Assembly: GCA_029982755.1 (NCBI GenBank)
Contig: JARRBR010000005.1
Span: 1 to 47,402, forward strand
Direction of reading: 5' to 3'
Length of the DNA stretch: 47,402 bases
Origin: Rhodocyclaceae bacterium
Lineage (GTDB): Bacteria; Pseudomonadota; Gammaproteobacteria; Burkholderiales; Rhodocyclaceae
Position numbers and translations under genes: made by a program. The notes under the pieces are model-generated. The model saw only the letters and a program-made list of their open reading frames with translations, was not told where the DNA came from and did not search any database. Positions 7,390 through 15,302 of the stretch are shown here, one piece after another (the first letter of the stretch is position 1; each line of letters opens with the position of its first letter).

Positions 7390-8322
7390 ATGCACGACGC
7401 CGTCCTGCCCATTATCCGCCTCGACAACCTGACCCTGGGCTACGACCGCCATCCGGCGGTCCACCACCTGTCGGCCGAGATCCCGGCTGGCGCGCTGGTG
7501 GCGGTAGTCGGGCCCAACGGCGCGGGCAAGTCCACGCTGCTGAAGGGCCTCGCCGGCGAGCTCCGCCCGATCGGCGGACGCATCGTGCTCCCCGCGCTGC
7601 CGCCCGGCGGCCTGGCCTACATGCCGCAGCGCGGCGAGATCGACCACAGCTTTCCGGTGTCGGTGTTCGACGTGGTGGCGATGGGGCTGTGGCACGAGAT
7701 CGGTGCCTTCGGCGGCTTGTCGCAGGACCAGCGCCGACGCGTGCGTACTGCGCTCGAGGCGGTCGGCCTGGCCGGCTTCGAATCGCGGCCGATCGGTTCG
7801 CTGTCGGGCGGCCAGCTGCAGCGCGCGCGCTTCGCCCGCCTGATGCTGCAGGACGCGCCGCTGATCCTGCTCGACGAACCCTTCGCCGCCATCGACAGCC
7901 GCACGGTCGAGGACCTGGTGGCCCTGATCCTCGCCTGGCACGCCGAGGGCCGCACCATCCTGACCGTGGTGCACGACCTCGAGCAGGTACGCCGCCATTT
8001 CCCGACCGCCCTGCTGCTGTCGCGTGAACCGGTGGCCTTCGGCCCCACCGCCGAGGTGCTGACGCCTGAGCGCCTGGCGCGCGCGCGCCGCCTGTCCGAG
8101 GCCTTCGACGAGCACGCCCACGAGTGCCACATCGAGGCCCTGCCGGCGGTGGAGCTCGCTGACTTTGCGGAGGATGCCCTGGCCGCCGGCGCCGACGCCC
8201 ACCCCGACGGTGGCGCATCCGATCGCGCTCGTCCCGCGGTCGATTCGCCCCCCGCTGCGACCCCGCATGCCCACCGGCACCCCTACGTGCCTGCGCCCGG
8301 CAGAAACCACCCCCCTCACTGA
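7390..8322 (+). CDS. znuC: Zinc/manganese ABC transporter ATPase (ZnuC-like) with His-rich tail
   Basis: The protein has 310 residues from an ATG 1 nt after the preceding stop. It carries Walker A GPNGAGKST, Q-loop YMPQRGEID, signature SLSGGQLQRARFARL, Walker B LILLDEPFA and the switch His in VVHDLEQ. The core ends at about residue 245. The remaining C-terminal tail is rich in His, Asp, Ala and Pro (DEHAHECH, PHAHRHP) and is not part of the usual ATPase fold; it may bind or buffer zinc in the cytoplasm. It pairs with the permease and binding protein that follow. Confidence 0.9.
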   Translation: MHDAVLPIIRLDNLTLGYDRHPAVHHLSAEIPAGALVAVVGPNGAGKSTLLKGLAGELRPIGGRIVLPALPPGGLAYMPQRGEIDHSFPVSVFDVVAMGLWHEIGAFGGLSQDQRRRVRTALEAVGLAGFESRPIGSLSGGQLQRARFARLMLQDAPLILLDEPFAAIDSRTVEDLVALILAWHAEGRTILTVVHDLEQVRRHFPTALLLSREPVAFGPTAEVLTPERLARARRLSEAFDEHAHECHIEALPAVELADFAEDALAAGADAHPDGGASDRARPAVDSPPAATPHAHRHPYVPAPGRNHPPH

Positions 8323-8373
8323 CCCGCCGCATGCCGGAGCCCCGGCTCCGCAGGCGAACACCCCCTGCCCCAC

Positions 8374-9240
8374 GTGACCGACTTCCTGATCTCCCCCTTC
8401 ACCGAGTTCGCCTTCATGCGCCGCGCGCTCGCCGGCTGCCTGGCGCTGGCGCTCGGCGCCACCCCGGTGGGCGTGTTCCTGCTGCTGCGCCGAATGAGCC
8501 TGATGGGCGATGCGATGAGCCACGCCATCCTGCCCGGTGCCGCGCTCGGCTACCTCGCCTTCGGCCTGTCGCTGGGCGCGATGACGGTGGGCGGCATCGT
8601 CGCCGGCCTGGTGGTGGTGCTAGCCGCCGGCGTGGTCACCCGCGCCTCGGTGCTCAAGGAGGACGCCAGCCTCGCCGCCTTCTACCTCCTGTCGCTCGCT
8701 GCCGGGGTGATGATCGTGTCGCTGCGCGGCAGGAACCTCGACCTGCTGCACGTGCTGTTCGGCTCGGTACTGGCGCTCGACGACGCCTCGCTGCTGCTGA
8801 TCGCCGGCATCGCCAGCGTCACCCTGGTGTGCCTCGCGGTGCTGTTCCGCCCGCTGGTGATGGAATGCTTCGACCCCGCCTTCCTGCGCGGGGTGAGCCG
8901 CTGGTCGCCGGTCGCGCACTACGGCTTCCTGATGCTGGTGGTGATCAACCTGGTGAGCGGCTTCCACGCCCTGGGCACGCTGATGGCGGTGGGCATCATG
9001 ATCCTGCCCTCGGCCGCCGCCCGCCTGTGGGCGAAGGGGCTGCCGATGCTGCTGCTGCTCGCGGTGCTGTTCGCCTTCGGCAGCGGCGCGACTGGACTGC
9101 TGCTGTCCTTCCATGCCGATGTGCCCGCCGGACCGGCGATCGTGCTGGTGTGCGGCATGGTGTATTTCGTATCCCTGCTGGCCGCGCCGGGCGGCCTGCT
9201 CGCCGGCCGGCTGCCGGTACGCCGGCATCTCGAGTCCTGA
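8374..9240 (+). CDS. znuB: Zinc/manganese ABC transporter permease (ZnuB-like)
   Basis: The protein has 288 residues and a GTG start at 8374. It is an ABC-3 family permease with about eight hydrophobic segments and the family signatures RRMSLMGDAMSHAILPG near residue 35 and HALGTLMAVGIMILP near residue 205. The 51-nt gap from the ATPase gene and the order ATPase-permease-binding protein fit a zinc or manganese importer. Zinc is favoured because zur heads the operon. Confidence 0.9.
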   Translation: MTDFLISPFTEFAFMRRALAGCLALALGATPVGVFLLLRRMSLMGDAMSHAILPGAALGYLAFGLSLGAMTVGGIVAGLVVVLAAGVVTRASVLKEDASLAAFYLLSLAAGVMIVSLRGRNLDLLHVLFGSVLALDDASLLLIAGIASVTLVCLAVLFRPLVMECFDPAFLRGVSRWSPVAHYGFLMLVVINLVSGFHALGTLMAVGIMILPSAAARLWAKGLPMLLLLAVLFAFGSGATGLLLSFHADVPAGPAIVLVCGMVYFVSLLAAPGGLLAGRLPVRRHLES

Positions 9241-9304
9241 CCCGCCGGGAAACATCAACCGCAGTTGCAGCTCGCCTGTTCCCATTCCAATCCCCCCGAA
9301 GCCG

Positions 9305-10261
9305 ATGACGACCACACGCCACGCCCCCACCCTGCGCCGCAGCCTGCGCGCGCTCGCCACCGCCTGCACCGCCCTCGTGCTGAGCGCCGCCGCACATGCC
9401 CAGGCGCTCGAGGTCAGCACCAGCTTCAGCATCCTCGGCGATCTGGTGCACCAGGTCGGTGGCGAGCGGGTCAAGGTCCGCACGCTGGTCGGCCCGGACG
9501 AGGACGCCCACGCCTTCCAGCCGCGGCCGTCCGACGCACGCGAGATCGGCGCCGCCGCACTGGTGGTGGTCAACGGCCTGGGCTTCGACGACTGGATGGT
9601 GCGCCTGGCGCGCGCCGGCGGCTACAAGGGCACGGTGGTAGTGGCCAGCGCAGGCGTCGCCACCCTGGCGATGGCGAAGGACGACGGTCACGGCCACGAT
9701 CACGGCCACGCCGGCAAGGCGGTCGACCCCCACGCCTGGCAGGACGTCGCCAACACCCGCCGCTATGTCGCCAACATCGCCGAGGCGCTGGCCAGGGCCG
9801 ATCCGGAGGGCGCGAGCACCTACCGCGCCAATGCCGAACGCTACGATGGCGAGCTCGAGGCGCTCGACGCCGAGATCCGCGCGGCCTTCGCCGCGCTGCC
9901 GGCCGAGCGGCGCAAGGTGGTGAGCTCGCACGACGCCTTCGGCTATTTCGGCCGCGCCTACGGCATCCGCTTCCTGTCCCCGGTGGGCGTGGCGAACAAC
10001 GCCGAACCCACCGCCCAGGGCGTCGCGCGCCTGATCCGGCAGCTGAAGGCCGAAAAGGTGCCGGCGGTGTTCATCGAGAACGTGGCCGACCCGCGCCTGA
10101 TCGAGCGCATCCGCAGCGAAAGCGGCGCCCAGGTGGGCGGCACGCTGTATTCGGACGCGCTGTCGTCAGCCGACGGACCGGCACCGAGCTACCTGCGGAT
10201 GATGCGCGCCAACCTCGACGCGCTGCGCAACGCGCTGGCCGGGGCGGGCGAGTCGCGCTAG
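9305..10261 (+). CDS. znuA: Periplasmic zinc-binding protein (ZnuA/AztC-like)
   Basis: The protein has 318 residues with a signal peptide (1 to about 34, ending AAAHAQA). It is a cluster A-I metal-binding protein. Candidate metal ligands are His in DEDAHAFQPRP, His in VDPHAWQD, His in SSHDAFGYF and an acidic residue near the C-terminus. A short His-rich loop (DGHGHDHGHAG), typical of zinc rather than manganese binders, sits just before the second ligand. It is the last gene of the zinc operon. No terminator is evident in the 54 nt before the convergent lysE-family gene. Confidence 0.92.
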   Translation: MTTTRHAPTLRRSLRALATACTALVLSAAAHAQALEVSTSFSILGDLVHQVGGERVKVRTLVGPDEDAHAFQPRPSDAREIGAAALVVVNGLGFDDWMVRLARAGGYKGTVVVASAGVATLAMAKDDGHGHDHGHAGKAVDPHAWQDVANTRRYVANIAEALARADPEGASTYRANAERYDGELEALDAEIRAAFAALPAERRKVVSSHDAFGYFGRAYGIRFLSPVGVANNAEPTAQGVARLIRQLKAEKVPAVFIENVADPRLIERIRSESGAQVGGTLYSDALSSADGPAPSYLRMMRANLDALRNALAGAGESR

Positions 10262-10315
10262 CGGCGGCGCGCCTTCCCGCCCGGAAGACACCCGACCCGG
10301 GCACCACCCCGTCGA

Positions 10316-10939
10316 TCAGCGGCTCGACACCGCCAGCATCGCCCCCGCACCGACGAAGAGCCCGCCGAACACGCGGTTCTGCACGCGCAGCAGGCGCGGG
10401 TTGCGCAGCAGCGGGCGGAAGCGGGTGGCGAGCAGCGCGTAGCAGGACATCACCATCGTATCGACCGCGACCATGGTGACGCCGATGATCGCGAACTGCG
10501 GCAATTGCGGCCGGTCCGGGACGATGAACTGCGGCACCAGGGCGGCGATGAACACGATCGCCTTGGGGTTGGTCAGGTTCACCAGGATGCCCTGGGCGTA
10601 GAGCTGGCGGCGCGACTGCACGCGCAGCCCCTCGCCGTCCCCGCCGATCGGCTCCGGCGGCGCCCGCCACTTGCTCACGCCCAGCCACACCAGATAGGCC
10701 GCACCGGCGAACTTCACCACCGCGAACGCCGTCTCCGAGGTCGCGAGAACGGCGCCGAGGCCGAGCGCCACCACGCACAGCTGCAGCAGCAGCGCGATCT
10801 GCAGGCCAGTGATCGCGCGCAGCGCGGCGCCATAGCCGTAGCGCAGGCCGGTGGACATCGACAGCACCGCACCCGGACCGGGCGACACCGCGATCACCAT
10901 CGCCGCGGCAAGAAAGGCCAGCCACATCGTCCAGCTCAT
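10316..10939 (-). CDS. LysE/RhtB-family amino acid exporter
   Basis: The protein has 207 residues with six hydrophobic segments. The N-terminal family signature VSPGPGAVL (residues 18-26), the GLRYGYGAALRAITGLQIA stretch and the NLTNPKAIVFIAALVPQF motif are diagnostic for LysE/RhtB exporters of amino acids or homoserine lactones. Substrate cannot be told. It lies 10 bp downstream of the TSUP gene on the same strand, suggesting co-transcription. Confidence 0.9.
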   Translation of the reverse strand: MSWTMWLAFLAAAMVIAVSPGPGAVLSMSTGLRYGYGAALRAITGLQIALLLQLCVVALGLGAVLATSETAFAVVKFAGAAYLVWLGVSKWRAPPEPIGGDGEGLRVQSRRQLYAQGILVNLTNPKAIVFIAALVPQFIVPDRPQLPQFAIIGVTMVAVDTMVMSCYALLATRFRPLLRNPRLLRVQNRVFGGLFVGAGAMLAVSSR

Positions 10940-10949
10940 CGCATCCTCC

Positions 10950-11756
10950 TCAACCGAACAGGCTGTGCAGCATCTTCGCGCACAGCAGCATCAGCACGCC
11001 GGCGAACACCTTCTTCAGCGTCGCCACCGGCAGGCGGTGGGCGAGTTTCGCGCCGAGCGGCGCGAAGAACATGCTCACCACCGACACCAGCACCAGCGCC
11101 GGCAGGTAGATGTAGCCCAGGGTCAGCGCCGGCGTGCCCGGCGCCCCCCAGCCGTTGACCAGGTAGCCCACGGTACCGGCGAGCGCGATCGGCAGGCCGA
11201 TCGCCGCCGAGGTGCCGATCGCGTTCTGCATCTTGACGTTGCACCAGGTCATGAACGGCACCGACAGCGAGCCGCCGCCGATCGCCACCAGGGCCGAAAT
11301 GCCGCCGATGCCCAGCCCGGCCGCGCTCATGCCGACCGGCCCGGGCAGCTCGCGCGAGGGCTTGGGCTTGATGTTGAGCAGCATCTGCATCGACACGTAG
11401 GCCATGAACGCCGCGAAGAAGATCGCCAGCGGCACGGTGTCGACGCGCGCGGCGACGAAGGTGGCGCCGAAGGTGCCGAGCAGGATGCCGGGCGTGATCA
11501 GGCGCACCACGTCCCAGCGCACCGCGCCATGCGCATGATGGGCGCGCAGGCTGGACACCGAGGTCAGCACGATCGCCGCCATCGAGGTGCCGAGCGCCAT
11601 GTGCACCACCTGGTCGCGCGGAAAATCCTGCGCCAGGAAGAAGGTCGTCAGCATCGGCACCATGATGCCGCCGCCGCCCACGCCGAGCAGGCCGGCAAAA
11701 AAGCCCACCACCGCCCCGAGCACGGGGTAGGCGAGCCACCATATGTCTACATCCAT
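10950..11756 (-). CDS. TSUP-family (TauE/SafE) membrane transporter
   Basis: The ATG at 11756 (MDVDIWWLAYP) follows a purine-rich SD-like AGAGAG; the reading frame extends further upstream without membrane-protein character. The 268 residues form about eight hydrophobic segments. The hallmark GLLGVGGGGIMVPML occurs early and a second internal copy, ALVAIGGGSLSVPFMTW, lies near residue 160. Family members export or import sulfur-containing anions such as sulfite, taurine or sulfoacetate, but the substrate here is not evident. It is the first gene of a pair with the lysE-family gene. Confidence 0.88.
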   Translation of the reverse strand: MDVDIWWLAYPVLGAVVGFFAGLLGVGGGGIMVPMLTTFFLAQDFPRDQVVHMALGTSMAAIVLTSVSSLRAHHAHGAVRWDVVRLITPGILLGTFGATFVAARVDTVPLAIFFAAFMAYVSMQMLLNIKPKPSRELPGPVGMSAAGLGIGGISALVAIGGGSLSVPFMTWCNVKMQNAIGTSAAIGLPIALAGTVGYLVNGWGAPGTPALTLGYIYLPALVLVSVVSMFFAPLGAKLAHRLPVATLKKVFAGVLMLLCAKMLHSLFG

Positions 11757-12019
11757 GGGGTTCTCTCTTGTTCCGGTTTTCGATCGACGGGCGCGCCGCC
11801 GCGCCGACCGGGAAAACTGTGAACTATCAACCAGCCCGCCCTCCGCCGGCAAGCCGGAGCTGCGGCACACGGGCGCAACCGCCCCCCCGCAGAAGCAACT
11901 GGAAGCAATATTCCCGGCCCTGTCGGCTCTCCGCGTGGATGCGGATCGCCTATAGTTGTCGACCGCCGTCCCCTTAGACCACGGCCCATCCGTCCCGCAA
12001 CCCATCGAGGAAAAAAACA

Positions 12020-12415
12020 ATGAAACGAATCCAGCGCCTGCTTGCCGTAGTGCTCAGCGTCAGCGTCCTCAACGTCACCGCCATCCAGTCCGCACAGGCC
12101 GCGCTCGTCTCCACCGAGGAAGCGGCCCGCCTCGCCACCGCATCGCAGGCGGAATCGGGCCACGCCCGCCTCGCCGCGGCGCTCGCCCGCGACGACGTGC
12201 GTGCCGAGATGCTGCGCCAGGGCGTCGATCCCGCGCTCGCCCAGGAACGCATCGCCGCGCTCACCGACGCCGAGGCGACGCGCCTGGCAGAGCAGATCGA
12301 CAGCGCGCCGGCCGGCGGCATCATCGGCGCCATCCTGCTGGTGTTCTTCGTCCTGCTGGTGACCGACATCCTCGGCCTGACCAAGGTCTTCCCCTTCACC
12401 CGATCGGCGCGCTGA
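12020..12415 (+). CDS. PA2779-family small exported membrane protein
   Basis: The protein has 131 residues. A signal peptide (1-28, ending QSAQAA) is followed by an Ala-rich helical stretch with the sequence VRAEMLRQGVDPALAQERIAAL cut by acidic turns, and a C-terminal transmembrane helix (about 101-122) after a GG kink. This architecture matches the PA2779 family, which is regularly found beside the PA2778-family cysteine peptidase, as here with 6 bp spacing. An SD-like GAGG lies upstream and a TATAGT element sits near 11951. Role unknown; a partner or substrate of the downstream peptidase is plausible. Confidence 0.85.
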   Translation: MKRIQRLLAVVLSVSVLNVTAIQSAQAALVSTEEAARLATASQAESGHARLAAALARDDVRAEMLRQGVDPALAQERIAALTDAEATRLAEQIDSAPAGGIIGAILLVFFVLLVTDILGLTKVFPFTRSAR

Positions 12416-12421
12416 CGAGGC

Positions 12422-13414
12422 ATGGCTGCCGGTGTCCGGGGCGCTGCGGCAGCGGGCCGCGTGCCGCAATCGCGCCTTTCCGCCCTGCTCGTGCTCGTCC
12501 TGCTGCTGGCGGCGCTGCTGGCGGGTGGCTGCGCCACCCAGACGCCGGCCCTGCTGGCGCAGCCGCCCGCCGGCCTGCCCGCCCGCGTGGAGCTCGCCGG
12601 CACGCCCTTCTTCCCCGACGACAGCCACTTCTGCGGCCCGGCGGCGCTCGCCACCACCCTGTCGGCTGCCGGCCTGCCGACACGGCCGGAGGATCTGGTC
12701 GGCCGCGTCTTCCTGCCCGGCCGCGAAGGTTCGCTGCAGATCGAGATGCTCGCCGGCGCGCGCCGCAGCGGCGCGGTCGCGACCCTGATCCCGGGCACGC
12801 TCGAAGCCCTGTTCCGCGAACTCGCCGCCGGCCATCCGGTGGTCGTGCTGCAGAACCTCGGCCTGTCGTGGGCGCCGTCCTGGCACTACGCGGTGGCGGT
12901 CGGCTACGACCTCGACGCCGGCGAGATCCTGCTGCGCTCCGGGCCGATGAAGCGCCAGGCACTCGCCCTGCGCACCTTCGAGCACACCTGGAAACGTGGC
13001 GGACACTGGGCCTTCGTCGCCCTGCCCCCGGACAGGCTGGCCGCGACCGCGACCGAGGCCGCCGACACCGAAGCCCTGGTCGCCTTCGAGCGCGCGGCCG
13101 CGCCCGAGGCGGCGGCCACCGCGTATCGCGCGGGCCTGCAGCGCTGGCCGCACAGCTACACGCTGCAGATGGGCCTGGGCAACGCCCTCCATGCATTCGG
13201 CGACCTGGCCGGCGCTGAGGCGGCCTTCGGCCGCGCCGCCGACACCCACGGCCAGGCCGCGGCACACAACAACCGCGCCCGCGTGCTGCTGGCGCTCGGG
13301 CGCCCCGCCGAGGCGCGCCAGGCGGCGGAGCGCGGGCTGGCCGTCGCCGGCCCGCTGCGCGCCACGCTGGTGGACACGCTGCGCGCGATCGACGCCGCCA
13401 CCGTCGCGCGCTGA
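12422..13414 (+). CDS. PA2778-family C39-like cysteine peptidase lipoprotein with TPR-like tail
   Basis: The protein has 330 residues. A hydrophobic signal and lipobox LLAGGC place the lipid-modified cysteine at about residue 37. The C39-like papain-fold domain spans about 55-205: candidate nucleophile Cys71 in FCGPAA, general base His155 in WHYAVAVGYD, and an Asp in the same strand. Residues about 220-325 are Ala-rich helical hairpins resembling TPR (LGNALHAFGDLAGAEAAFGRA, then NNRARVLLALGRPAEARQA). It should sit in the periplasm on a membrane. It is 6 bp from the PA2779-family gene and 23 bp from the sensor kinase gene. Substrate unknown. Confidence 0.88.
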   Translation: MAAGVRGAAAAGRVPQSRLSALLVLVLLLAALLAGGCATQTPALLAQPPAGLPARVELAGTPFFPDDSHFCGPAALATTLSAAGLPTRPEDLVGRVFLPGREGSLQIEMLAGARRSGAVATLIPGTLEALFRELAAGHPVVVLQNLGLSWAPSWHYAVAVGYDLDAGEILLRSGPMKRQALALRTFEHTWKRGGHWAFVALPPDRLAATATEAADTEALVAFERAAAPEAAATAYRAGLQRWPHSYTLQMGLGNALHAFGDLAGAEAAFGRAADTHGQAAAHNNRARVLLALGRPAEARQAAERGLAVAGPLRATLVDTLRAIDAATVAR

Positions 13415-13437
13415 AGTCCGCCCTCCGCCCGGTCGCG

Positions 13438-14565
13438 ATGCGTCCCCCTCCCTGGCTCGACTACGCGAAGGCCGCGCTTGCGGTGATCGCGATCGCCCTC
13501 CTCGGTGCGCCGCTGCTCGGCCAGTTCGACCTCGCCAACATCGCGATGCTGTTCCCGCTCGCGGTGCTGTTCGCGGCGATCCGGCTCGGGCGCGGGCCGG
13601 CGGTGTTCGCCGCTTTCCTGTCGGTGGCGCTGTTCGACTTCTTCTTCGTGCATCCGCACTTCACGCTCGCGGTGTCGGACCTGCAGTACCTGCTGACCTT
13701 CGCGGTGCTGCTCGCGGTCGCGCTGACCACCGCCGAACTCGTCGCCCGCCTGCGCCGCGAGCGCGACACCGCGGAGGCGCGTGCGGAAGAAGCCGCGCAG
13801 GCACGCCTCGCGGTGGAATCGGAACGCCTGCGCAACACCCTGCTCGCCTCGCTGTCGCACGACCTGCGCACGCCGCTCACCGCGCTCGCCGGGCTGGCAG
13901 AATCGCTGCCCCTGGCCGGGCCGCCGCTGCCGCCGGCGCAGGCCGAGCTGGCCGAAGCGATCCGCGCCGAGGCGCTGCGCACCCACGCACTCGCCCGCGA
14001 CCTGCTCGACCTTGCCCGCCTGCAGTCGGAGAACCCGCGCCTGAGGCTCGACTGGCTGGCGGTGGACGAGCCCGTCGGCAGCGCGTTGCGGGCACGCGCC
14101 CATGCGCTGCGCCAGCACGTGGTGACGCTCGACCTGCCCGACGAACTGCCCCTGTTGCAGGCCGATGGGGCACTGATCGAACGGGTGATCTGCAACCTGC
14201 TCGACAACGCGATCTCGCACACGCCCGCGGGCGGCCGGATAACGCTCTCCGCACGCACGAGCGCCGGATCGGTATCGATCAGCGTCTGCGACGACGGCTG
14301 CGGCCTGCCGCCCGGGCGCGAGCAGGCCATCTTCGAGCGCTTCGTGCGCGCCCCCCATCCCCCGTCCGCCACCCCGGCGCCGACGGGAGATGCCGGAACC
14401 GGCCTCGGCCTGGCGATCGTGCGCGCGATCGTCGAGGCGCACGGCGGCACCGTGGCGGCGCGCAACCGCGAGGGCGGCGGCGCCTGCTTCACGTTGCGCC
14501 TGCCGCTGCCGCCACAGCCCGAACTGCCGCCGCCCGAAGGTGACGGAACGGAGGCCGGGCGATGA
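13438..14565 (+). CDS. Short KdpD-like sensor histidine kinase (DUF4118 + kinase)
   Basis: The protein has 375 residues, much shorter than full KdpD (about 900). It starts directly with the KdpD-type four-helix DUF4118 membrane domain (about 10-100, including LFDFFFVHPHFTLAV). A linker helix, an H-box (SLSHDLRTPLTAL, His141) and the ATPase domain follow (N-box NLLDNAISHTPAGG, G1 DDGCGLPPG, G2 GTGLGLAIV). The N-terminal KdpD and universal-stress domains, which in KdpD sense potassium and nucleotides, are absent. No kdpFABC genes are present; trkH is adjacent instead. Predicted role: potassium or osmotic control of trkH, by context only. Confidence 0.88.
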   Translation: MRPPPWLDYAKAALAVIAIALLGAPLLGQFDLANIAMLFPLAVLFAAIRLGRGPAVFAAFLSVALFDFFFVHPHFTLAVSDLQYLLTFAVLLAVALTTAELVARLRRERDTAEARAEEAAQARLAVESERLRNTLLASLSHDLRTPLTALAGLAESLPLAGPPLPPAQAELAEAIRAEALRTHALARDLLDLARLQSENPRLRLDWLAVDEPVGSALRARAHALRQHVVTLDLPDELPLLQADGALIERVICNLLDNAISHTPAGGRITLSARTSAGSVSISVCDDGCGLPPGREQAIFERFVRAPHPPSATPAPTGDAGTGLGLAIVRAIVEAHGGTVAARNREGGGACFTLRLPLPPQPELPPPEGDGTEAGR

Positions 14566-15302
14566 AGAGTGCCCCCGCCCCGGTCGTGCTGCTGGTCGAG
14601 GACGACGCCGGCATCCGTCGCTTCGTGCGCGCGGCGCTCGAATCCGAAGGCTGCACGGTGCACGAGGCCGCATCGTGCGAGCGCGGTCGCATCGAACTCG
14701 CCAGCCGCCGCCCCGACCTGCTGGTGCTCGACCTCGGCCTGCCCGACGGCGACGGCATGGCCGTGCTCGCCGAGTTGCGCGCCTGGAGCGGCATGCCGGT
14801 GCTGGTGCTGTCGGCGCGCAGCGACGAGGCCGACAAGGTGGCGGCGCTGGACGCCGGTGCCGACGACTACCTGGCCAAGCCCTTCGGCGTCGGCGAACTC
14901 CTCGCCCGCGTACGCGCGCTGCTGCGGCGGGCGATGCGGCCGCCGCAGGCGGCGGCGCGGGTGGTCTTCGGCGAGGTCGAGCTCGATCTCGAGCAGCGGC
15001 GGGTCACGCGCGCCGGCGAAACGGTGCACCTGACCCCGATCGAGTTCCGCCTGCTCGGCCTGCTCGCCGCCGCCGCGGGTCGGGTGGTGACCCAGCGCCA
15101 GCTGCTCGCCGGGGCCTGGGGACCCAACCACGTCGAGCACGCCCATTACCTGCGCGTGTACATGGCCGGACTGCGGCGCAAGCTCGAGCCCGATCCGCGC
15201 CTGCCGGTCCACATCCTCACCGAACCGGGCGTGGGCTACCGGCTGGTGCTCGACCCGCTCACCGCCGCCAGAACGCCGGCATCAGCACCACCAGCAGGGT
15301 GA
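14562..15302 (+). CDS. KdpE-like OmpR-family response regulator
   Basis: The protein has 246 residues and overlaps the kinase gene by 4 bp (ATGA). The receiver has an acidic pair (E13-D14-D15), phosphoacceptor Asp57 in LLVLDLGLPDGDG and Lys106 in LAKPFG. The C-terminal winged helix (about 130-235; HLTPIEFRLLGLLAAAAGR and VYMAGLRRKLEPDP) is typical of KdpE/OmpR. The last 44 bp overlap the 3' end of the convergent trkH gene. It forms a two-component pair with the upstream kinase. Confidence 0.9.
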   Translation: MKSAPAPVVLLVEDDAGIRRFVRAALESEGCTVHEAASCERGRIELASRRPDLLVLDLGLPDGDGMAVLAELRAWSGMPVLVLSARSDEADKVAALDAGADDYLAKPFGVGELLARVRALLRRAMRPPQAAARVVFGEVELDLEQRRVTRAGETVHLTPIEFRLLGLLAAAAGRVVTQRQLLAGAWGPNHVEHAHYLRVYMAGLRRKLEPDPRLPVHILTEPGVGYRLVLDPLTAARTPASAPPAG

